A DNA stretch of 64,000 bases, taken from NCBI RefSeq assembly GCF_013359695.1, contig NZ_JABFMU010000017.1, positions 39,378 through 103,377 of the forward strand, read 5' to 3'. The notes under the pieces are model-generated. The model had not been told where the DNA came from, did no database searches, and saw nothing but the letters and a program-made list of their open reading frames with translations. Position 1 is the first letter of the stretch. Every line of letters starts with the position of its first letter. Both the position numbers and the translations under genes were made by a program. Below are positions 42,988 to 52,112 of the stretch, piece after piece. The stretch comes from Pseudomonas sp. C2B4 (GTDB lineage: Bacteria > Pseudomonadota > Gammaproteobacteria > Pseudomonadales > Pseudomonadaceae).

Positions 42988-43422
42988 TCATGCATTGCCA
43001 TTGCCCGACCGGATAAACGAATACCGGTCGATATCCTCCCGCAGCTGCCATCCCTGACGCTGCCAAAAGCGGGCGGCGGCCTCGTTGGTCTTGAACACAT
43101 CAAGGTGACATTTGACGATGCCCTGCCCTTCAAGACTTGAAAGGCACCGATCCACCAACGCGTGGGCAATGCCTTGACCACGATAGTCGGGCAACACCAG
43201 CAGATGCTGCAGATAGCCCCGTCGGCCGTCATGCCCGCACATCACGCAGCCGCCCAGTGTGCCGTCGATTTCAACCACGAAGCTCATGTCAGGATTGCGT
43301 TGCAGGTAACGCGACGTCGACTCGCGGGAGTCGGCATCGCGAAGGGAGATGCCCGGCGTCTTGCGCATGAGGTCCATGACTGCATCGTAATCGTCCAGGG
43401 TCATGACACGGATATTGAACAT
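42988..43422 (-). CDS. GNAT-family N-acetyltransferase
   Basis: 144 residues from ATG 43422. The acetyl-CoA motif A is LQHLLVLPDYRGQGIAHALVDRCLSSL, preceded by the beta hairpin FVVEIDGTLGGCVMCGHDG and followed by DVFKTNEAAARFWQRQGWQ, a typical GNAT ending. The substrate is unknown. An in-frame extension to 43470 has no start signal. Confidence 0.92.
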   Translation of the reverse strand: MFNIRVMTLDDYDAVMDLMRKTPGISLRDADSRESTSRYLQRNPDMSFVVEIDGTLGGCVMCGHDGRRGYLQHLLVLPDYRGQGIAHALVDRCLSSLEGQGIVKCHLDVFKTNEAAARFWQRQGWQLREDIDRYSFIRSGNGNA

Positions 43423-43675
43423 TGGGTGGCGCCTGCTGGATGACGGAGCGTGCAGGCTAGCAAAAGCCACGCGCCTGTTGTGTGACGTTACGGCGGCAGG
43501 CGGTTTGTATCACTGTGTATGTTGACCCCGCGCAGGTACACGTCGATACACAACCGCCGCTTCAAGACACACACGGCGTACATGAAGGTGAAAAAGTGCA
43601 CCGGTCGCCTTTCGGTGGTCTTCGATCAATCGAACGACATCAAGGCCCAAGCACCGAAAACCTTCAGGAGCCCCC

Positions 43676-44095
43676 ATGATCAATCAAATCGAAACCGTAC
43701 TGTACACCGGCAAGACCGTCACCACCGGCGGCCGCCAAGGCGAGTCGCGTAGCGACGATGGACGCCTGGACGTCAAGCTTTCCCCTATAGGTTCTTCCGG
43801 CAGCGGCACCAACCCCGAACAACTGCTCGGCGCCGGCTGGTCGGCCTGTTTCATCGGCGCCATGGGCAAGGCCGCAACGGCGTTGAAAGTGAGCTTGCCG
43901 GCTGACGTCAGCGTCGCCACCGAAATCGACCTGGGCAAGACCGACAACGCGTTTTTCCTCCAGGCGCGCCTGAACGTCAGCCTGCCAGGCGTTGACCCGG
44001 TGTTGGCCCGTACCCTCGTGGATGCCGCCCACCAGACTTGCCCTTACTCCAAGGCGACCCGTGGCAACATCGACGTCACGATCAACCTGGTGTAA
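43676..44095 (+). CDS. ohr: Organic hydroperoxide resistance protein (OsmC/Ohr)
   Basis: 139 residues, with CAGGAG before the ATG. The two redox cysteines are in LLGAGWSACFIGAM and AHQTCPYSKATRGN, and GTNPEQLL is the Ohr-subfamily motif. Ohr reduces organic hydroperoxides with lipoylated protein as donor. No ohrR gene is adjacent. Confidence 0.95.
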   Translation: MINQIETVLYTGKTVTTGGRQGESRSDDGRLDVKLSPIGSSGSGTNPEQLLGAGWSACFIGAMGKAATALKVSLPADVSVATEIDLGKTDNAFFLQARLNVSLPGVDPVLARTLVDAAHQTCPYSKATRGNIDVTINLV

Positions 44096-44108
44096 CCCAC
44101 CCCGCATT

Positions 44109-44199
44109 CTGTGGGAGCGAGCCTGCTCGCGAAGAGGGTCTGTCAGTCGACATGCATGTTGACTGATGCACCGCTTTCGCGAGCAGGCTCGCTCCCACA
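44109..44199. repeat. REPIN
   Basis: Standard inverted REP arms just downstream of ohr. Confidence 0.92.
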
Positions 44200-44234
44200 A
44201 AAAAACCGCAGCCACTTTTTGACAGGCATTAGAA

Positions 44235-44570
44235 AGCCCGCACAAGGCGGGCTCTAGTGGGTTTAGTAGGTGGCCAGTGCTGGTCTCTGGCTTACGAGGT
44301 TTCTCAGGACTCCCACAGAAACAGCAATATGCGCTGTCCTGCTTCACACGGCATAAGGGCTGGATCTCAGCGCGGAGATCTTTCTAACCGTGTACCCTTC
44401 GGAGCGCGCCCCACGCGTCCTCGCTATCCGCTTGCGCATCAGTCTGCGTTTTCACCTACAAGTTCAAGATTAGCAAAGCCCCCGCAGTGAGCAACGGCAT
44501 TTTTAGACCGTTTTGATTTTGTGACAAACGCCACAGGACGGAAAAATGCTATGCGTATCAAGTCGCTCAT
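44235..44570 (-). other. Unexplained element: overlapping small ORFs ending at a terminator-like hairpin
   Basis: On the minus strand a 43-codon ORF (44570-44439, MSDLIRIAFFRPVAFVTK..., GGGGGA site) overlaps a 31-codon basic ORF (44439-44344, MRKRIARTRGARSEGYTVRK...) by one base (TGATG). That in turn overlaps a GTG-started frame (44347, reading KQDSAYCCFCGSPEKPRK) by four (GTGA). A hairpin AGCCCGC-CTTGT-GCGGGCT followed by TTTCT lies at 44253-44235. It may be coupled microproteins, a frameshifted single protein of about 115 residues, or a structured RNA. The 44571-44761 stretch holds the PAS-gene promoter region and nothing else I recognise. Confidence 0.4.
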
Positions 44571-44761
44571 CGGATAGATCCCCCTGCCCCTCACAATCGA
44601 ACTAAGCTCGGCCAAAGTGCTGCATAAATGCACATTTCGCTGAAATATCGCAGCACCCGTCGATATTCATCCTTAGGCATTGCCTCTGTTTACAGGGGTT
44701 TGAGTTGGCATGCGATATGCCCTGTCCAGAGACCCACACATAAAATCGAGCCGACACATCG

Positions 44762-45892
44762 ATGGATATCCTGAATCTGCTGGCCAGGAAAGCCCAACCA
44801 CTGGCCAGTACCCTGAGCGCTGACGGGCACTTGCTCGATCTCTCCGCCACTTTGAGCGATCAATTGGGCTATGCGCCCGAGGAACTGTTGAATCAGCCGG
44901 TTGAACGGTTCTTCAGCGTCGACTCGGTACGTACCCTGCGGGCGCTGTTCGCCAACCCGCCTGCCGACGAACAGGTCCACAGCCTGGAGTTGACCCTGCT
45001 TCGCCACAACGGAGGGCTGTTACAGGTGATCGCCAGCGGATTGCTGGAATGGCGCACGGTGCAACCCGCTCGTCTGCATCTGCTGAAGATCCCCCTCGGC
45101 GCGCTCGGCCACCGACTGCGGGAAATGCACAACGCCAATGAAGTCATGAGCCAGATGTTGCAGAGCGCCAAGGTCGCCTACTGGTGCATCGAGTTCGCCG
45201 AGGCGGTGGACATAAACAATTCCCCCGATGAAATCGTGCGCCAGGTGTTCGAAAACGACTCCCACTGGCGCCTGTGCAACCGCGCCATGGCCGAGGTCTA
45301 CGAGATGCCCTCGGATGTCGACTTCAACCAGCAACCGGTGCGCCTGTACTGGCCGCGCAGCCCGGCCAACGAAGAGTTCGTGCGGCGTCTGATCGAGGCC
45401 GGGTTCAGCGTCGATTGCGCCCTCTCGGTGGATCGCCGTCATGACGGTTCACCGGCCTACGTGGAAAACGATGTACGGGCGACCATCGTCAACGGCCAGT
45501 TGCTGCGGATGTGGGGCAGCATTCGCGACGTCAGCCAGGAGTTGCGCATGCAGCACGACGCCGAGCAGCGCATCGATGCCCTGCGCCGGGTGTTCGACGC
45601 GGTACCGGACGCCGTGCTGGTGATCGATGAACAACTGCAACCGCAGTGGCGCAACGCCGCGTTCGAAGAGACCTTCGGCATCACCCGCGGTGCCGGCATT
45701 GCCCGCCTGCTGCTGGACAATGCCCTGCCCGAACGCACCTGGCACAGCCTGCCGCTGCCGGACCTCGGAGGACGCGAACGGCACTTCAATGTGCACTGCT
45801 CGCGGATTCTGATTCGTGAAGGCGTGGCCTGGCGGGTGGCGGTGTTCCGACAAAGCCAGGGCGTGCGCCGCGTCGAAGAGCTGCACCCATGA
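44762..45892 (+). CDS. PAS-domain sensor protein, partner of the sigma-54 activator
   Basis: 376 residues. At least two PAS-like regions can be read: an N-terminal one (LASTLSADGHLLDLSATLSDQLGYAPEELLNQPVERFFS) and a C-terminal one (AVPDAVLVIDEQLQPQWRNAAFEETFG), with a middle segment (SDVDFNQQPVRLYWPRSPANEEFVRRLIEAG) also PAS-like. There is no kinase or output domain. It overlaps the following sigma-54 activator by four bases, so the two are probably made together, this one sensing the inducer. The ATG was chosen as first in frame; the ribosome site is weak. Confidence 0.82.
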   Translation: MDILNLLARKAQPLASTLSADGHLLDLSATLSDQLGYAPEELLNQPVERFFSVDSVRTLRALFANPPADEQVHSLELTLLRHNGGLLQVIASGLLEWRTVQPARLHLLKIPLGALGHRLREMHNANEVMSQMLQSAKVAYWCIEFAEAVDINNSPDEIVRQVFENDSHWRLCNRAMAEVYEMPSDVDFNQQPVRLYWPRSPANEEFVRRLIEAGFSVDCALSVDRRHDGSPAYVENDVRATIVNGQLLRMWGSIRDVSQELRMQHDAEQRIDALRRVFDAVPDAVLVIDEQLQPQWRNAAFEETFGITRGAGIARLLLDNALPERTWHSLPLPDLGGRERHFNVHCSRILIREGVAWRVAVFRQSQGVRRVEELHP

Positions 45893-47316
45893 AGGACAGT
45901 AACCTGCCACCCACGCTGCAGATGGGCATGCGCTCGTCGGTCAATGTCAGCAGCGAAGGGCTGGGCGCCTTGCTGGAAACGCCCGCCTTGCATGCGCTGC
46001 TCGACAGTTTCAGTGAAGCGTTGATCGTCACTGACGGCGAAGGCCGGGTGCGCTTTCTCAATCTGGCCGCCGAGCGCGTCAACCGGATGTCGAAGCAGCA
46101 AGCCGTGGGCTTGTCCGAGAGTGATTTTTTCCAGCGCTCGGCCTTGAACTATGACGACTTGCAGGTCGCCTTGAACCGTGGCGGCAACAGCGCGCTGACC
46201 CGCTCGCGGGAAGGCCGGGTCTTGCTCAGCAGCACCCACGCCATCCCCACGGGCGCCTACGAAAAGCCGTTTCGCATGTTGACCCAGAAGGATTTCGACG
46301 GCAGCCAGCCTCAGCGTCGAACGTCCCTCGGCAATCGACCGGTGGAGCCACAAGGCCTGCGCGATCCCCAGGACAATGCCCTGCACCTGTCACCGCAACT
46401 GTCGAGCATCGCCGACACCGGCGTGCGCGCCTTTCGCCGCCGGGCACGCCTGTTATTGCTGGGTGAGCCCGGCGTCGGCAAGACCGCCATCGCCCGGCAC
46501 ATTCACCGGGCGGCCGGCTGGGGCGACAGACCCTTCATTCATGTCAACTGCGGGAGCATTCCGGAGAGCCTGTTCGAATCCGAGATGTTTGGCTACGAGC
46601 GCGGCGCGTTTACCGGTGCCTTGCAGGGCGGCAAGCAAGGCTATATCGAGGCAGCCTCGGGCGGGACCCTGTTCCTTGACGAGATCGGCGAGATCCCCCT
46701 GCATGTCCAGGCCAAGCTTTTGAAGTTTCTCGAGGACAGCACCATTCAGTCGGTCGGCTCGCCCTTGAGCAAAACCGTGCAGGTGCAGGTGATTGCCGCC
46801 ACCAACAAAGACCTGCGCCAACTGGTGGACACCGGCGGGTTTCGTGCCGATCTTTACTATCGCCTCGCCGTGCTGCCGGTCGAAATCCCACCGCTGCGCC
46901 AGCACCGGGATGACTTGCCGTTTCTCATCGACATCCTGCTGAGCCGTATCAACAGCGACCGCGAGCCTTCGCTGAGCCTGTCCGCCGGTTGCCGCAAGCG
47001 CCTGATGAGCTACGACTTCCCGGGCAACATTCGCGAACTGGTAAACATCTTCGAACGCCTGGCGGTTCTCGCCGACGATGAGGCGCAGGAACACCATTTA
47101 CCGGCCGAACTGCTGGCACCGACGCGTCCCCGGGAATCAGTGAATGGGGTGGTTGCGGATGAAGACGATCCGCAACAGAACCTCAAGCTTCAAGTTCAAC
47201 AGTTCGAACGCCAGGTCATCCTCCAGGCCGTGGCGCTGTGCGGCAGCAAGCGCAAGGCGGCGCAGCACCTGGGCATTGATATCGGGACGTTGATTCGAAA
47301 GCTGCAGAGGGACTGA
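45889..47316 (+). CDS. Sigma-54-dependent transcriptional activator
   Basis: 475 residues: an N-terminal PAS-type sensor (LLDSFSEALIVTDGEGRVRFLNLAAERVN), a central AAA+ domain with Walker A GEPGVGKTAIAR, the sigma-54 contact loop GYERGAFTGALQ, Walker B GGTLFLDEIGE and FPGNIRELVNIFERL, and a C-terminal Fis-type helix-turn-helix (LQAVALCGSKRKAAQHLGIDIGTLIRKLQ). It overlaps the PAS gene. A matching -24/-12 promoter precedes the N-demethylase operon 230 bp downstream, the obvious target. Confidence 0.95.
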   Translation: MKDSNLPPTLQMGMRSSVNVSSEGLGALLETPALHALLDSFSEALIVTDGEGRVRFLNLAAERVNRMSKQQAVGLSESDFFQRSALNYDDLQVALNRGGNSALTRSREGRVLLSSTHAIPTGAYEKPFRMLTQKDFDGSQPQRRTSLGNRPVEPQGLRDPQDNALHLSPQLSSIADTGVRAFRRRARLLLLGEPGVGKTAIARHIHRAAGWGDRPFIHVNCGSIPESLFESEMFGYERGAFTGALQGGKQGYIEAASGGTLFLDEIGEIPLHVQAKLLKFLEDSTIQSVGSPLSKTVQVQVIAATNKDLRQLVDTGGFRADLYYRLAVLPVEIPPLRQHRDDLPFLIDILLSRINSDREPSLSLSAGCRKRLMSYDFPGNIRELVNIFERLAVLADDEAQEHHLPAELLAPTRPRESVNGVVADEDDPQQNLKLQVQQFERQVILQAVALCGSKRKAAQHLGIDIGTLIRKLQRD

Positions 47317-47342
47317 CTCCTCCCTTTCACCTGGCATGTTTC

Positions 47343-47434
47343 CTGTGGGAGCGAGCCTGCTCGCGAAGCGTCCATCACATACAACATCCATGCTGATTGA
47401 CCCACCGCTTTCGCGAGCAGGCTCGCTCCCACAG
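47343..47434. repeat. REPIN
   Basis: Standard inverted REP arms between the activator gene and the sigma-54 promoter. Confidence 0.92.
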
Positions 47435-47545
47435 GGGGTAACTGTGGCTTGAACCGCTGCGAAAACGCATACACATCTAGTTACTTTCGCCTGTCCTTCA
47501 CGTCATAAATATAAATAAATCCTTTATATTCAACATCTTAACAAC

Positions 47546-47562
47546 TTGGCACGCCCTGTGCT
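47546..47562 (+). promoter_or_regulatory. Sigma-54 promoter of the N-demethylase operon
   Basis: TTGGCACG (47546-47553) and TGTGCT (47557-47562) place the invariant GG and GC ten bases apart, the -24/-12 spacing. An A/T-rich tract just upstream (47508-47535) may be an IHF site. Confidence 0.8.
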
Positions 47563-47607
47563 CCTGCTATCGGCAACCCACCACCGTGGGACTCGCTAGC
47601 CAGGAGA

Positions 47608-47615
47608 AATAATAA
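47608..47615 (+). promoter_or_regulatory. Crc/Hfq-like A-rich motif at the ribosome site of the N-demethylase operon
   Basis: AATAATAA matches AAnAAnAA and lies between the AGGAG site (47602-47606) and the ATG at 47618, where Hfq-Crc binding would block translation. Confidence 0.5.
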
Positions 47616-47617
47616 AA

Positions 47618-48223
47618 ATGTTGATCACCGGGATCAAAAGCCGGCCGGTCTATGACCGATTGCAACCGCTGCCGGGCGGCAGGCGACACATCGTTGCCGG
47701 GCAAGGCAGCGGCGGTCGCGCCATGTTGCGCCTGTTGAGTGAACTGGCGGGACTGGATCGGCCCATCACCTTGCTGTACTCCCAGGAATCCTTTTCCGGC
47801 CAGGACTTCCTCGCGCAACTGCGACAGGAACACCCGGGCCTGCCATTGCAGGTATTCCAGTCCCATCAGGCATTGATCGATGCACTCAAGACGCTGCTGG
47901 TCGATGCCCGCATGGGAACCCGCCTCTACCTCGCAGGCTCGGAAAGCTTCCTCGGCACCGCCATGCAAGTGGCCACGCAGTTCGATCTCAATCGCGACGA
48001 AGTGCTGCGCGAACACTCCGGCACCCTGGTGCGCCGCGTGTGGTGCGTGCACTGCGACACCTACACCGAAAACGTTACCCAACGCGTCTATGACTGCCCG
48101 GGCTGCGGCCTGACGCTGGTGGTGCGCGACCACTATTCCCGGCGCCTGGCGGCGTTTCAGGCGGTCAAGGCCGACGCCGAAGTACCGGGCGAATTGCCCC
48201 CTGCCGAGGAGCTCGACACATGA
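47618..48223 (+). CDS. dmmA: DmmA-family subunit of an oxidative N-demethylase
   Basis: 201 residues with AGGAG upstream. The N-terminal part resembles a ferredoxin-reductase-like or flavodoxin-like fold (LPGGRRHIVAGQGSGGRAMLRLL; RLYLAGSESFLGTAMQVATQF). The C-terminus has a zinc-ribbon or rubredoxin-like set of cysteines (WCVHCDTYTENVTQRVYDCPGCG). In dimethylamine monooxygenase the subunits are a haem protein, a ferredoxin reductase and a DmmA-type protein; all three are encoded here in order. It overlaps the reductase gene by four bases. The exact amine substrate is not readable. Confidence 0.82.
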   Translation: MLITGIKSRPVYDRLQPLPGGRRHIVAGQGSGGRAMLRLLSELAGLDRPITLLYSQESFSGQDFLAQLRQEHPGLPLQVFQSHQALIDALKTLLVDARMGTRLYLAGSESFLGTAMQVATQFDLNRDEVLREHSGTLVRRVWCVHCDTYTENVTQRVYDCPGCGLTLVVRDHYSRRLAAFQAVKADAEVPGELPPAEELDT

Positions 48224-49188
48224 GCCAGAACAATGGGACGTTGAATCTGCGGGTGGCCCGCATCGAATCGGTCACCCCGGAAATCAAGCGCTTCACCCTC
48301 GTCTCGCCGACCGGGGCGCACCTGCCGGCCTTCTCCGGTGGCAGCCACGTCGTGGTGCTGATCGCCAACGGCAGCAACACCTTGCGCAACCCTTACTCGC
48401 TGCTGAGTTCGCCCTACGACACCAGCCGTTATCAGATCGCCGTGCGTCGTGTGGAAAGCGGTCGCGGCGGTTCGGTGGCCTTGCACGACAGCGTCAACGA
48501 AGGCGACCTGATCGAAGTCACCCCACCGGTCAACCTGTTCCCCCTGATCAAACAGGCGCGCCTGCACCTGTTTATCGCTGGCGGTGTCGGCATCACCCCG
48601 GTGATTTCGCAACTGGAAGAATTGCGCCTGAGCAAAGTGCCGTTCGAGCTGCATTACGCGGTGCGCGGCGAAGAACATGCGCAGCTGGGCAAAGAATTGC
48701 AGGCCACCTATGGCGAGCAGGTTCACCTGTACCGCAAGGGTGTCGAAGCGCGGATGGACATCGGCCGGATCCTCGCTGATCGCCCACTGGGCAGCCACGT
48801 CTACGCCTGCGGCCCGGACAGCATGATCGACGCCACTCTCGCCTGCGCCCGCGACCTGGGCTGGACCGACAGCCACGTGCACTTCGAGCGCTTCCTTGAG
48901 CAAAGCAGCGGCGGCGAAGCCTTCAGTTTCACCCTCGGCCGCAGCGGCGCGACGATCGAGGTTTCGCCCGACCAGACCATGCTCGAAGCGGTGGAAGCGG
49001 CCGGTTACAGCATGCCTTACCTGTGTCGCGGCGGCGCCTGTGGTCACTGCGAAACCGAAGTGCTGGAACTCGACGGCGAACTGCTGCACAGCGATGACTG
49101 GCTGTCCGACGAAGACAAAGCCGCCCGCAAGAAAATCATGCCCTGCGTATCCCGCGCCAAGTGCAATCGCCTGGTCATCGACCTCTGA
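48220..49188 (+). CDS. PDR/VanB-type oxidoreductase (FMN/NAD plus [2Fe-2S]) of the N-demethylase
   Basis: 322 residues. The flavin-binding barrel has RNPYSLLSSP, the NAD domain LHLFIAGGVGITPVISQLEELR and YACGPDSMIDATL, and the C-terminal plant-type ferredoxin domain CRGGACGHCETEVL with the last cysteine in MPCVSRAK. It passes electrons from NAD(P)H to the haem oxygenase component encoded next. Relatives include vanillate O-demethylase reductase (VanB), but here there is no Rieske oxygenase partner. Confidence 0.93.
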   Translation: MSQNNGTLNLRVARIESVTPEIKRFTLVSPTGAHLPAFSGGSHVVVLIANGSNTLRNPYSLLSSPYDTSRYQIAVRRVESGRGGSVALHDSVNEGDLIEVTPPVNLFPLIKQARLHLFIAGGVGITPVISQLEELRLSKVPFELHYAVRGEEHAQLGKELQATYGEQVHLYRKGVEARMDIGRILADRPLGSHVYACGPDSMIDATLACARDLGWTDSHVHFERFLEQSSGGEAFSFTLGRSGATIEVSPDQTMLEAVEAAGYSMPYLCRGGACGHCETEVLELDGELLHSDDWLSDEDKAARKKIMPCVSRAKCNRLVIDL

Positions 49189-49207
49189 TCGACGGAAAAC
49201 AAAAACC

Positions 49208-50248
49208 ATGAATATCAAATTCAACCCCGACGAAACCTACCGCGACGACTACACCTTCGCCAACAGCCCGGAAACCATCGCCCGCGCGCCCTTCCCGTTT
49301 CCCGATGACGAGTACATGTACTCGATGAACCTCGAGCCCCATGTCCCGGTGGGTGACGGTGCTTTCCGCGCGGCGTTCGACATCGACGAGCACTACATCA
49401 GCGAGTGCCGCGACCGCGCCATCACCCTGGAGAAGGACCCGGGCATGCACTACGTCTCGGCGCCGCACATGATGGAGGCACAGTGGGACCTGCTGGAGTT
49501 GATCATGGAGTCCTATGCCCGGGACTATCCGCAGTACTTCAGCCTGGAACGTGACGGTCGCCAGTGGCACTGGACCAACCACCTGCTGGACATCAATGAC
49601 CGGTTCACCTTCGGCGACCCGGCCACCCTGCCCTATGAGCCGATGGAATACATCACGCGTCAGGCCCAGGGCGATTGGGTGTTGCAGGAAGAACGCGACG
49701 GCACGTTGTACTGGGGTGCCGGCATTGCCACCCAACGCGCTGATTACTCGCTGCGTTTCAACCTGGGCATGAGCTGGGAAGAGTTCCACGGCCCGGTGCC
49801 GCTGGTGAAGGAAATCGGCATGCTCGACCGCGCACTGAAGTTCCTGCTGCGCCTGCGCACCGGGCACCCGGTGCGTCGCCTGAACTGGTCGCTGACGGTC
49901 AACCCACGACTCGAAGTCTCCGCCGAGAGCCTGCCGGAATGGGCGCCGGACCGCACCATCGTCACCGCCGAAAACGCCGGCAAGCGGGTGTACCTGCGCA
50001 TCGAGTTGCAGCCGCTGCACCGTTTGCCGCGCAGCAACGCCATTGTCTTTCCGATCCGCACCTACCTGCTGAGCCTCGAAGACATCGCCACCAACCCGGC
50101 CTGGGCGCGACGCATGCACCGCGTGCTGCGCGACCTGAACCAGCAACTGGTGGATTACAAGGGGTTCAGCCGCTATCGCGATGCGGCGGTGGAATGGCTG
50201 TCGCAGTACGACGATGGGGGCGAAAGCGACAGCAAGAAACAGGCTTGA
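49208..50248 (+). CDS. Haem-dependent oxidative N-demethylase (DUF3445)
   Basis: 346 residues. DUF3445 features are ARAPFPFPDDEYMYSMNLEPHV, VSAPHMMEAQWDLLELIMESYARDYPQYF, TLPYEPMEYITRQAQGDWVLQEE and the C-terminal RLNWSLTVNPRLE...RIELQPLHRLPRSNAIVFPIRTYLLSLEDI. The family is the PAS-fold haem oxygenase component of dimethylamine monooxygenase and related N-demethylases, yielding formaldehyde and the demethylated amine. It lies 19 bp after the reductase. No formaldehyde-oxidation genes are in the window. Confidence 0.9.
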   Translation: MNIKFNPDETYRDDYTFANSPETIARAPFPFPDDEYMYSMNLEPHVPVGDGAFRAAFDIDEHYISECRDRAITLEKDPGMHYVSAPHMMEAQWDLLELIMESYARDYPQYFSLERDGRQWHWTNHLLDINDRFTFGDPATLPYEPMEYITRQAQGDWVLQEERDGTLYWGAGIATQRADYSLRFNLGMSWEEFHGPVPLVKEIGMLDRALKFLLRLRTGHPVRRLNWSLTVNPRLEVSAESLPEWAPDRTIVTAENAGKRVYLRIELQPLHRLPRSNAIVFPIRTYLLSLEDIATNPAWARRMHRVLRDLNQQLVDYKGFSRYRDAAVEWLSQYDDGGESDSKKQA

Positions 50249-50259
50249 ACCTGCTCCAC

Positions 50260-50350
50260 CTGTGGGAGCGAGCCTGCTCGCGAAAGCGGTGGATCAGCAG
50301 ACATTTTTGCTGAATGGGCCGACGTCTTCGCGAGCAGGCTCGCTCCCACA
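50260..50350. repeat. REPIN
   Basis: Standard inverted REP arms after the N-demethylase operon. Confidence 0.92.
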
Positions 50351-50379
50351 AAATATCGTTCCTGAAAGTGCCTAAACAA

Positions 50380-50387
50380 AACAACAA
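50380..50387 (+). promoter_or_regulatory. Crc/Hfq-like A-rich motif in the APC permease leader
   Basis: AACAACAA matches AAnAAnAA and sits in an A-rich tract about 70 bases before the permease ATG; a GAGGAA ribosome site follows at 50446. Confidence 0.35.
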
Positions 50388-50457
50388 GTTCAAAACGAAC
50401 AATCGGCGGGCCAACCCGCCAGCACCAAACCACTGCCATTGATAATGAGGAAATAAC

Positions 50458-51996
50458 ATGAGTGGCTCATCCAACCCGCGTGCAAGCGCCAGCGCCGATC
50501 AGGATGCGGAACAACTCCGCGCCCTGGGCTACAGCTCGGATTTCAATCGCAGCATGAGCCTGTGGGAGAACTTCTCCCTGGGCTTCACTTACCTGTCGCC
50601 GGTCGTCGGCGTCTACACCCTGTTCGGTCTGTGCCTGGCCGCCGGCGGCCCGCCGATGTTCTGGTCTTACCTGCTGATCGGCGCCGGGCAGATGCTGGTG
50701 TGCCTGATTTTCGGTGAAGTGGTATCGCAGTTCCCGATTTCCGGAGGGGTCTACCCCTGGGCCCGCCGACTGGTGGGCAAGCGCTGGGCGTGGATGGTCG
50801 GCTGGGTGTATGCCTGGGCCCTGTGCGCCACCATCGCCGGCGTCGCGGTGGGTGCCGGGCCGTACCTGGCCATCATGATGGGCTTCAAACCCGGTCCCGA
50901 AGCCAATATCTACATCGCCCTGGCGATCATCCTGCTGTCCACCGCGTTGAACCTGGTGGGCACCAAACTGCTGGCGCGGGTGGCGATGTTCGGCTTTCTC
51001 TGCGAACTGGTCGGGGCGATTCTGGTCGGCGGCTACCTGCTGATCTTTGAGCGTCATCAGCCGATCAGCGTGCTGTTCGACACCTTCAACCTAGAGGTCA
51101 ACGGCTCGTACCTGCCAGCGTTCCTCGCCGCGTCCCTGGCCGGCCTGTTCCAGTACTACGGTTTCGAGGCCTGCGGCGATGTCGCCGAAGAAACCCCGAA
51201 CCCGGGCAAGCGCATTCCCAAGGCCATGCGCATGACCATTTACATCGGCGGCGCGGCGGCCATGTTCGCGTGCCTGGCGTTGATCCTCTCGGTGCCGGAC
51301 ATGGCCAAAGTCCTGGCCGGCGAAGACACCGACCCGGTCGCCACCATTCTGGCCAACGCGTTCGGTCCGGTGGGTTCGCGCCTGGTGATGGCCGTGGTGA
51401 TGGTCTCGTTCATTTCCTGCGTGTTGAGCCTGCAGGCAGCGGCCAGCCGCCTGCTGTTCGCCTATGCCCGTGACGAAATGATCGTCGGCAGCTCGCTGTT
51501 CAAGCGCCTGTCGGCCAACCATGTGCCGTCGTTCGCGCTGCTGGTGAGTGGCCTGGTGCCGGCGGCGATTGTCTGCCTGGGCATGTTCATGGCTGACGCC
51601 GTGGCCACCATCGTCGGCTTCGCGGCGATCGGTATCTATGTGGCGTTCCAGTTGATCGTGGTCGCCGCGCTGATCGCCCGGGCCAAGGGCTGGCGCCCGA
51701 ACGGCCAGTTCACCCTCGGTGCCTGGGGCCTGTGGGTCAACCTGGCCGCGCTGATCTATGGCGTGTGCGCCATCGTCAACATGGTCTGGCCGCGTTCGCC
51801 GGATGCGCCGTGGTACATCAACTATTCGATGATCCTGACTACCCTGGTGGTGATGGGCGCAGGCCTGGTCTACATGCTGCTGGGCAAGCCTTACGACAAG
51901 GGCACGGCACCGGCGGGGGATGCGTGGAAGTTTTCGAAGCCTGTGGCCAGGCCGGTTGAGCTTTCCGGTGTGTCGGCCAGCAGATCAACTAGCTGA
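50458..51996 (+). CDS. APC-family amino acid/amine permease
   Basis: 512 residues with about twelve membrane segments. N-terminal LRALGYSSDFNRSMSLWENFSLGFTYLSPVVGVYTLFG is the APC/GABA-permease-like start; FQYYGFEACGDVAEETPNPGKRIPKAM is the conserved TM6-TM7 region. Being directly behind the N-demethylase operon, it may import the amine or the N-methyl amino acid that the oxygenase uses. The C-terminal 30 residues are hydrophilic. Confidence 0.93.
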   Translation: MSGSSNPRASASADQDAEQLRALGYSSDFNRSMSLWENFSLGFTYLSPVVGVYTLFGLCLAAGGPPMFWSYLLIGAGQMLVCLIFGEVVSQFPISGGVYPWARRLVGKRWAWMVGWVYAWALCATIAGVAVGAGPYLAIMMGFKPGPEANIYIALAIILLSTALNLVGTKLLARVAMFGFLCELVGAILVGGYLLIFERHQPISVLFDTFNLEVNGSYLPAFLAASLAGLFQYYGFEACGDVAEETPNPGKRIPKAMRMTIYIGGAAAMFACLALILSVPDMAKVLAGEDTDPVATILANAFGPVGSRLVMAVVMVSFISCVLSLQAAASRLLFAYARDEMIVGSSLFKRLSANHVPSFALLVSGLVPAAIVCLGMFMADAVATIVGFAAIGIYVAFQLIVVAALIARAKGWRPNGQFTLGAWGLWVNLAALIYGVCAIVNMVWPRSPDAPWYINYSMILTTLVVMGAGLVYMLLGKPYDKGTAPAGDAWKFSKPVARPVELSGVSASRSTS

Positions 51997-52010
51997 CAAC
52001 AGAGACCCAT

Positions 52011-52100
52011 TGTGGGAGCGGGCTTGCTCGCGAATACGGTTTAACATTCAACATTGATGTTGGCTGACACACCGCTTTCGCGAGCAGGCTCGCTCCCACA
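52011..52100. repeat. REPIN, mixed arms
   Basis: Left arm gtgggagcgggcttgctcgcg, right arm the inverse of the main subtype; the two arms have diverged by a few bases. Confidence 0.9.
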
Positions 52101-52112
52101 TTGAAATCTGGC

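Noticed and set aside
43664..44347. A 227-codon minus-strand frame antisense to ohr
   Set aside because: It crosses a hairpin and a REPIN and then runs antisense to a clear gene; only its first codons are discussed as part of the small-ORF element.
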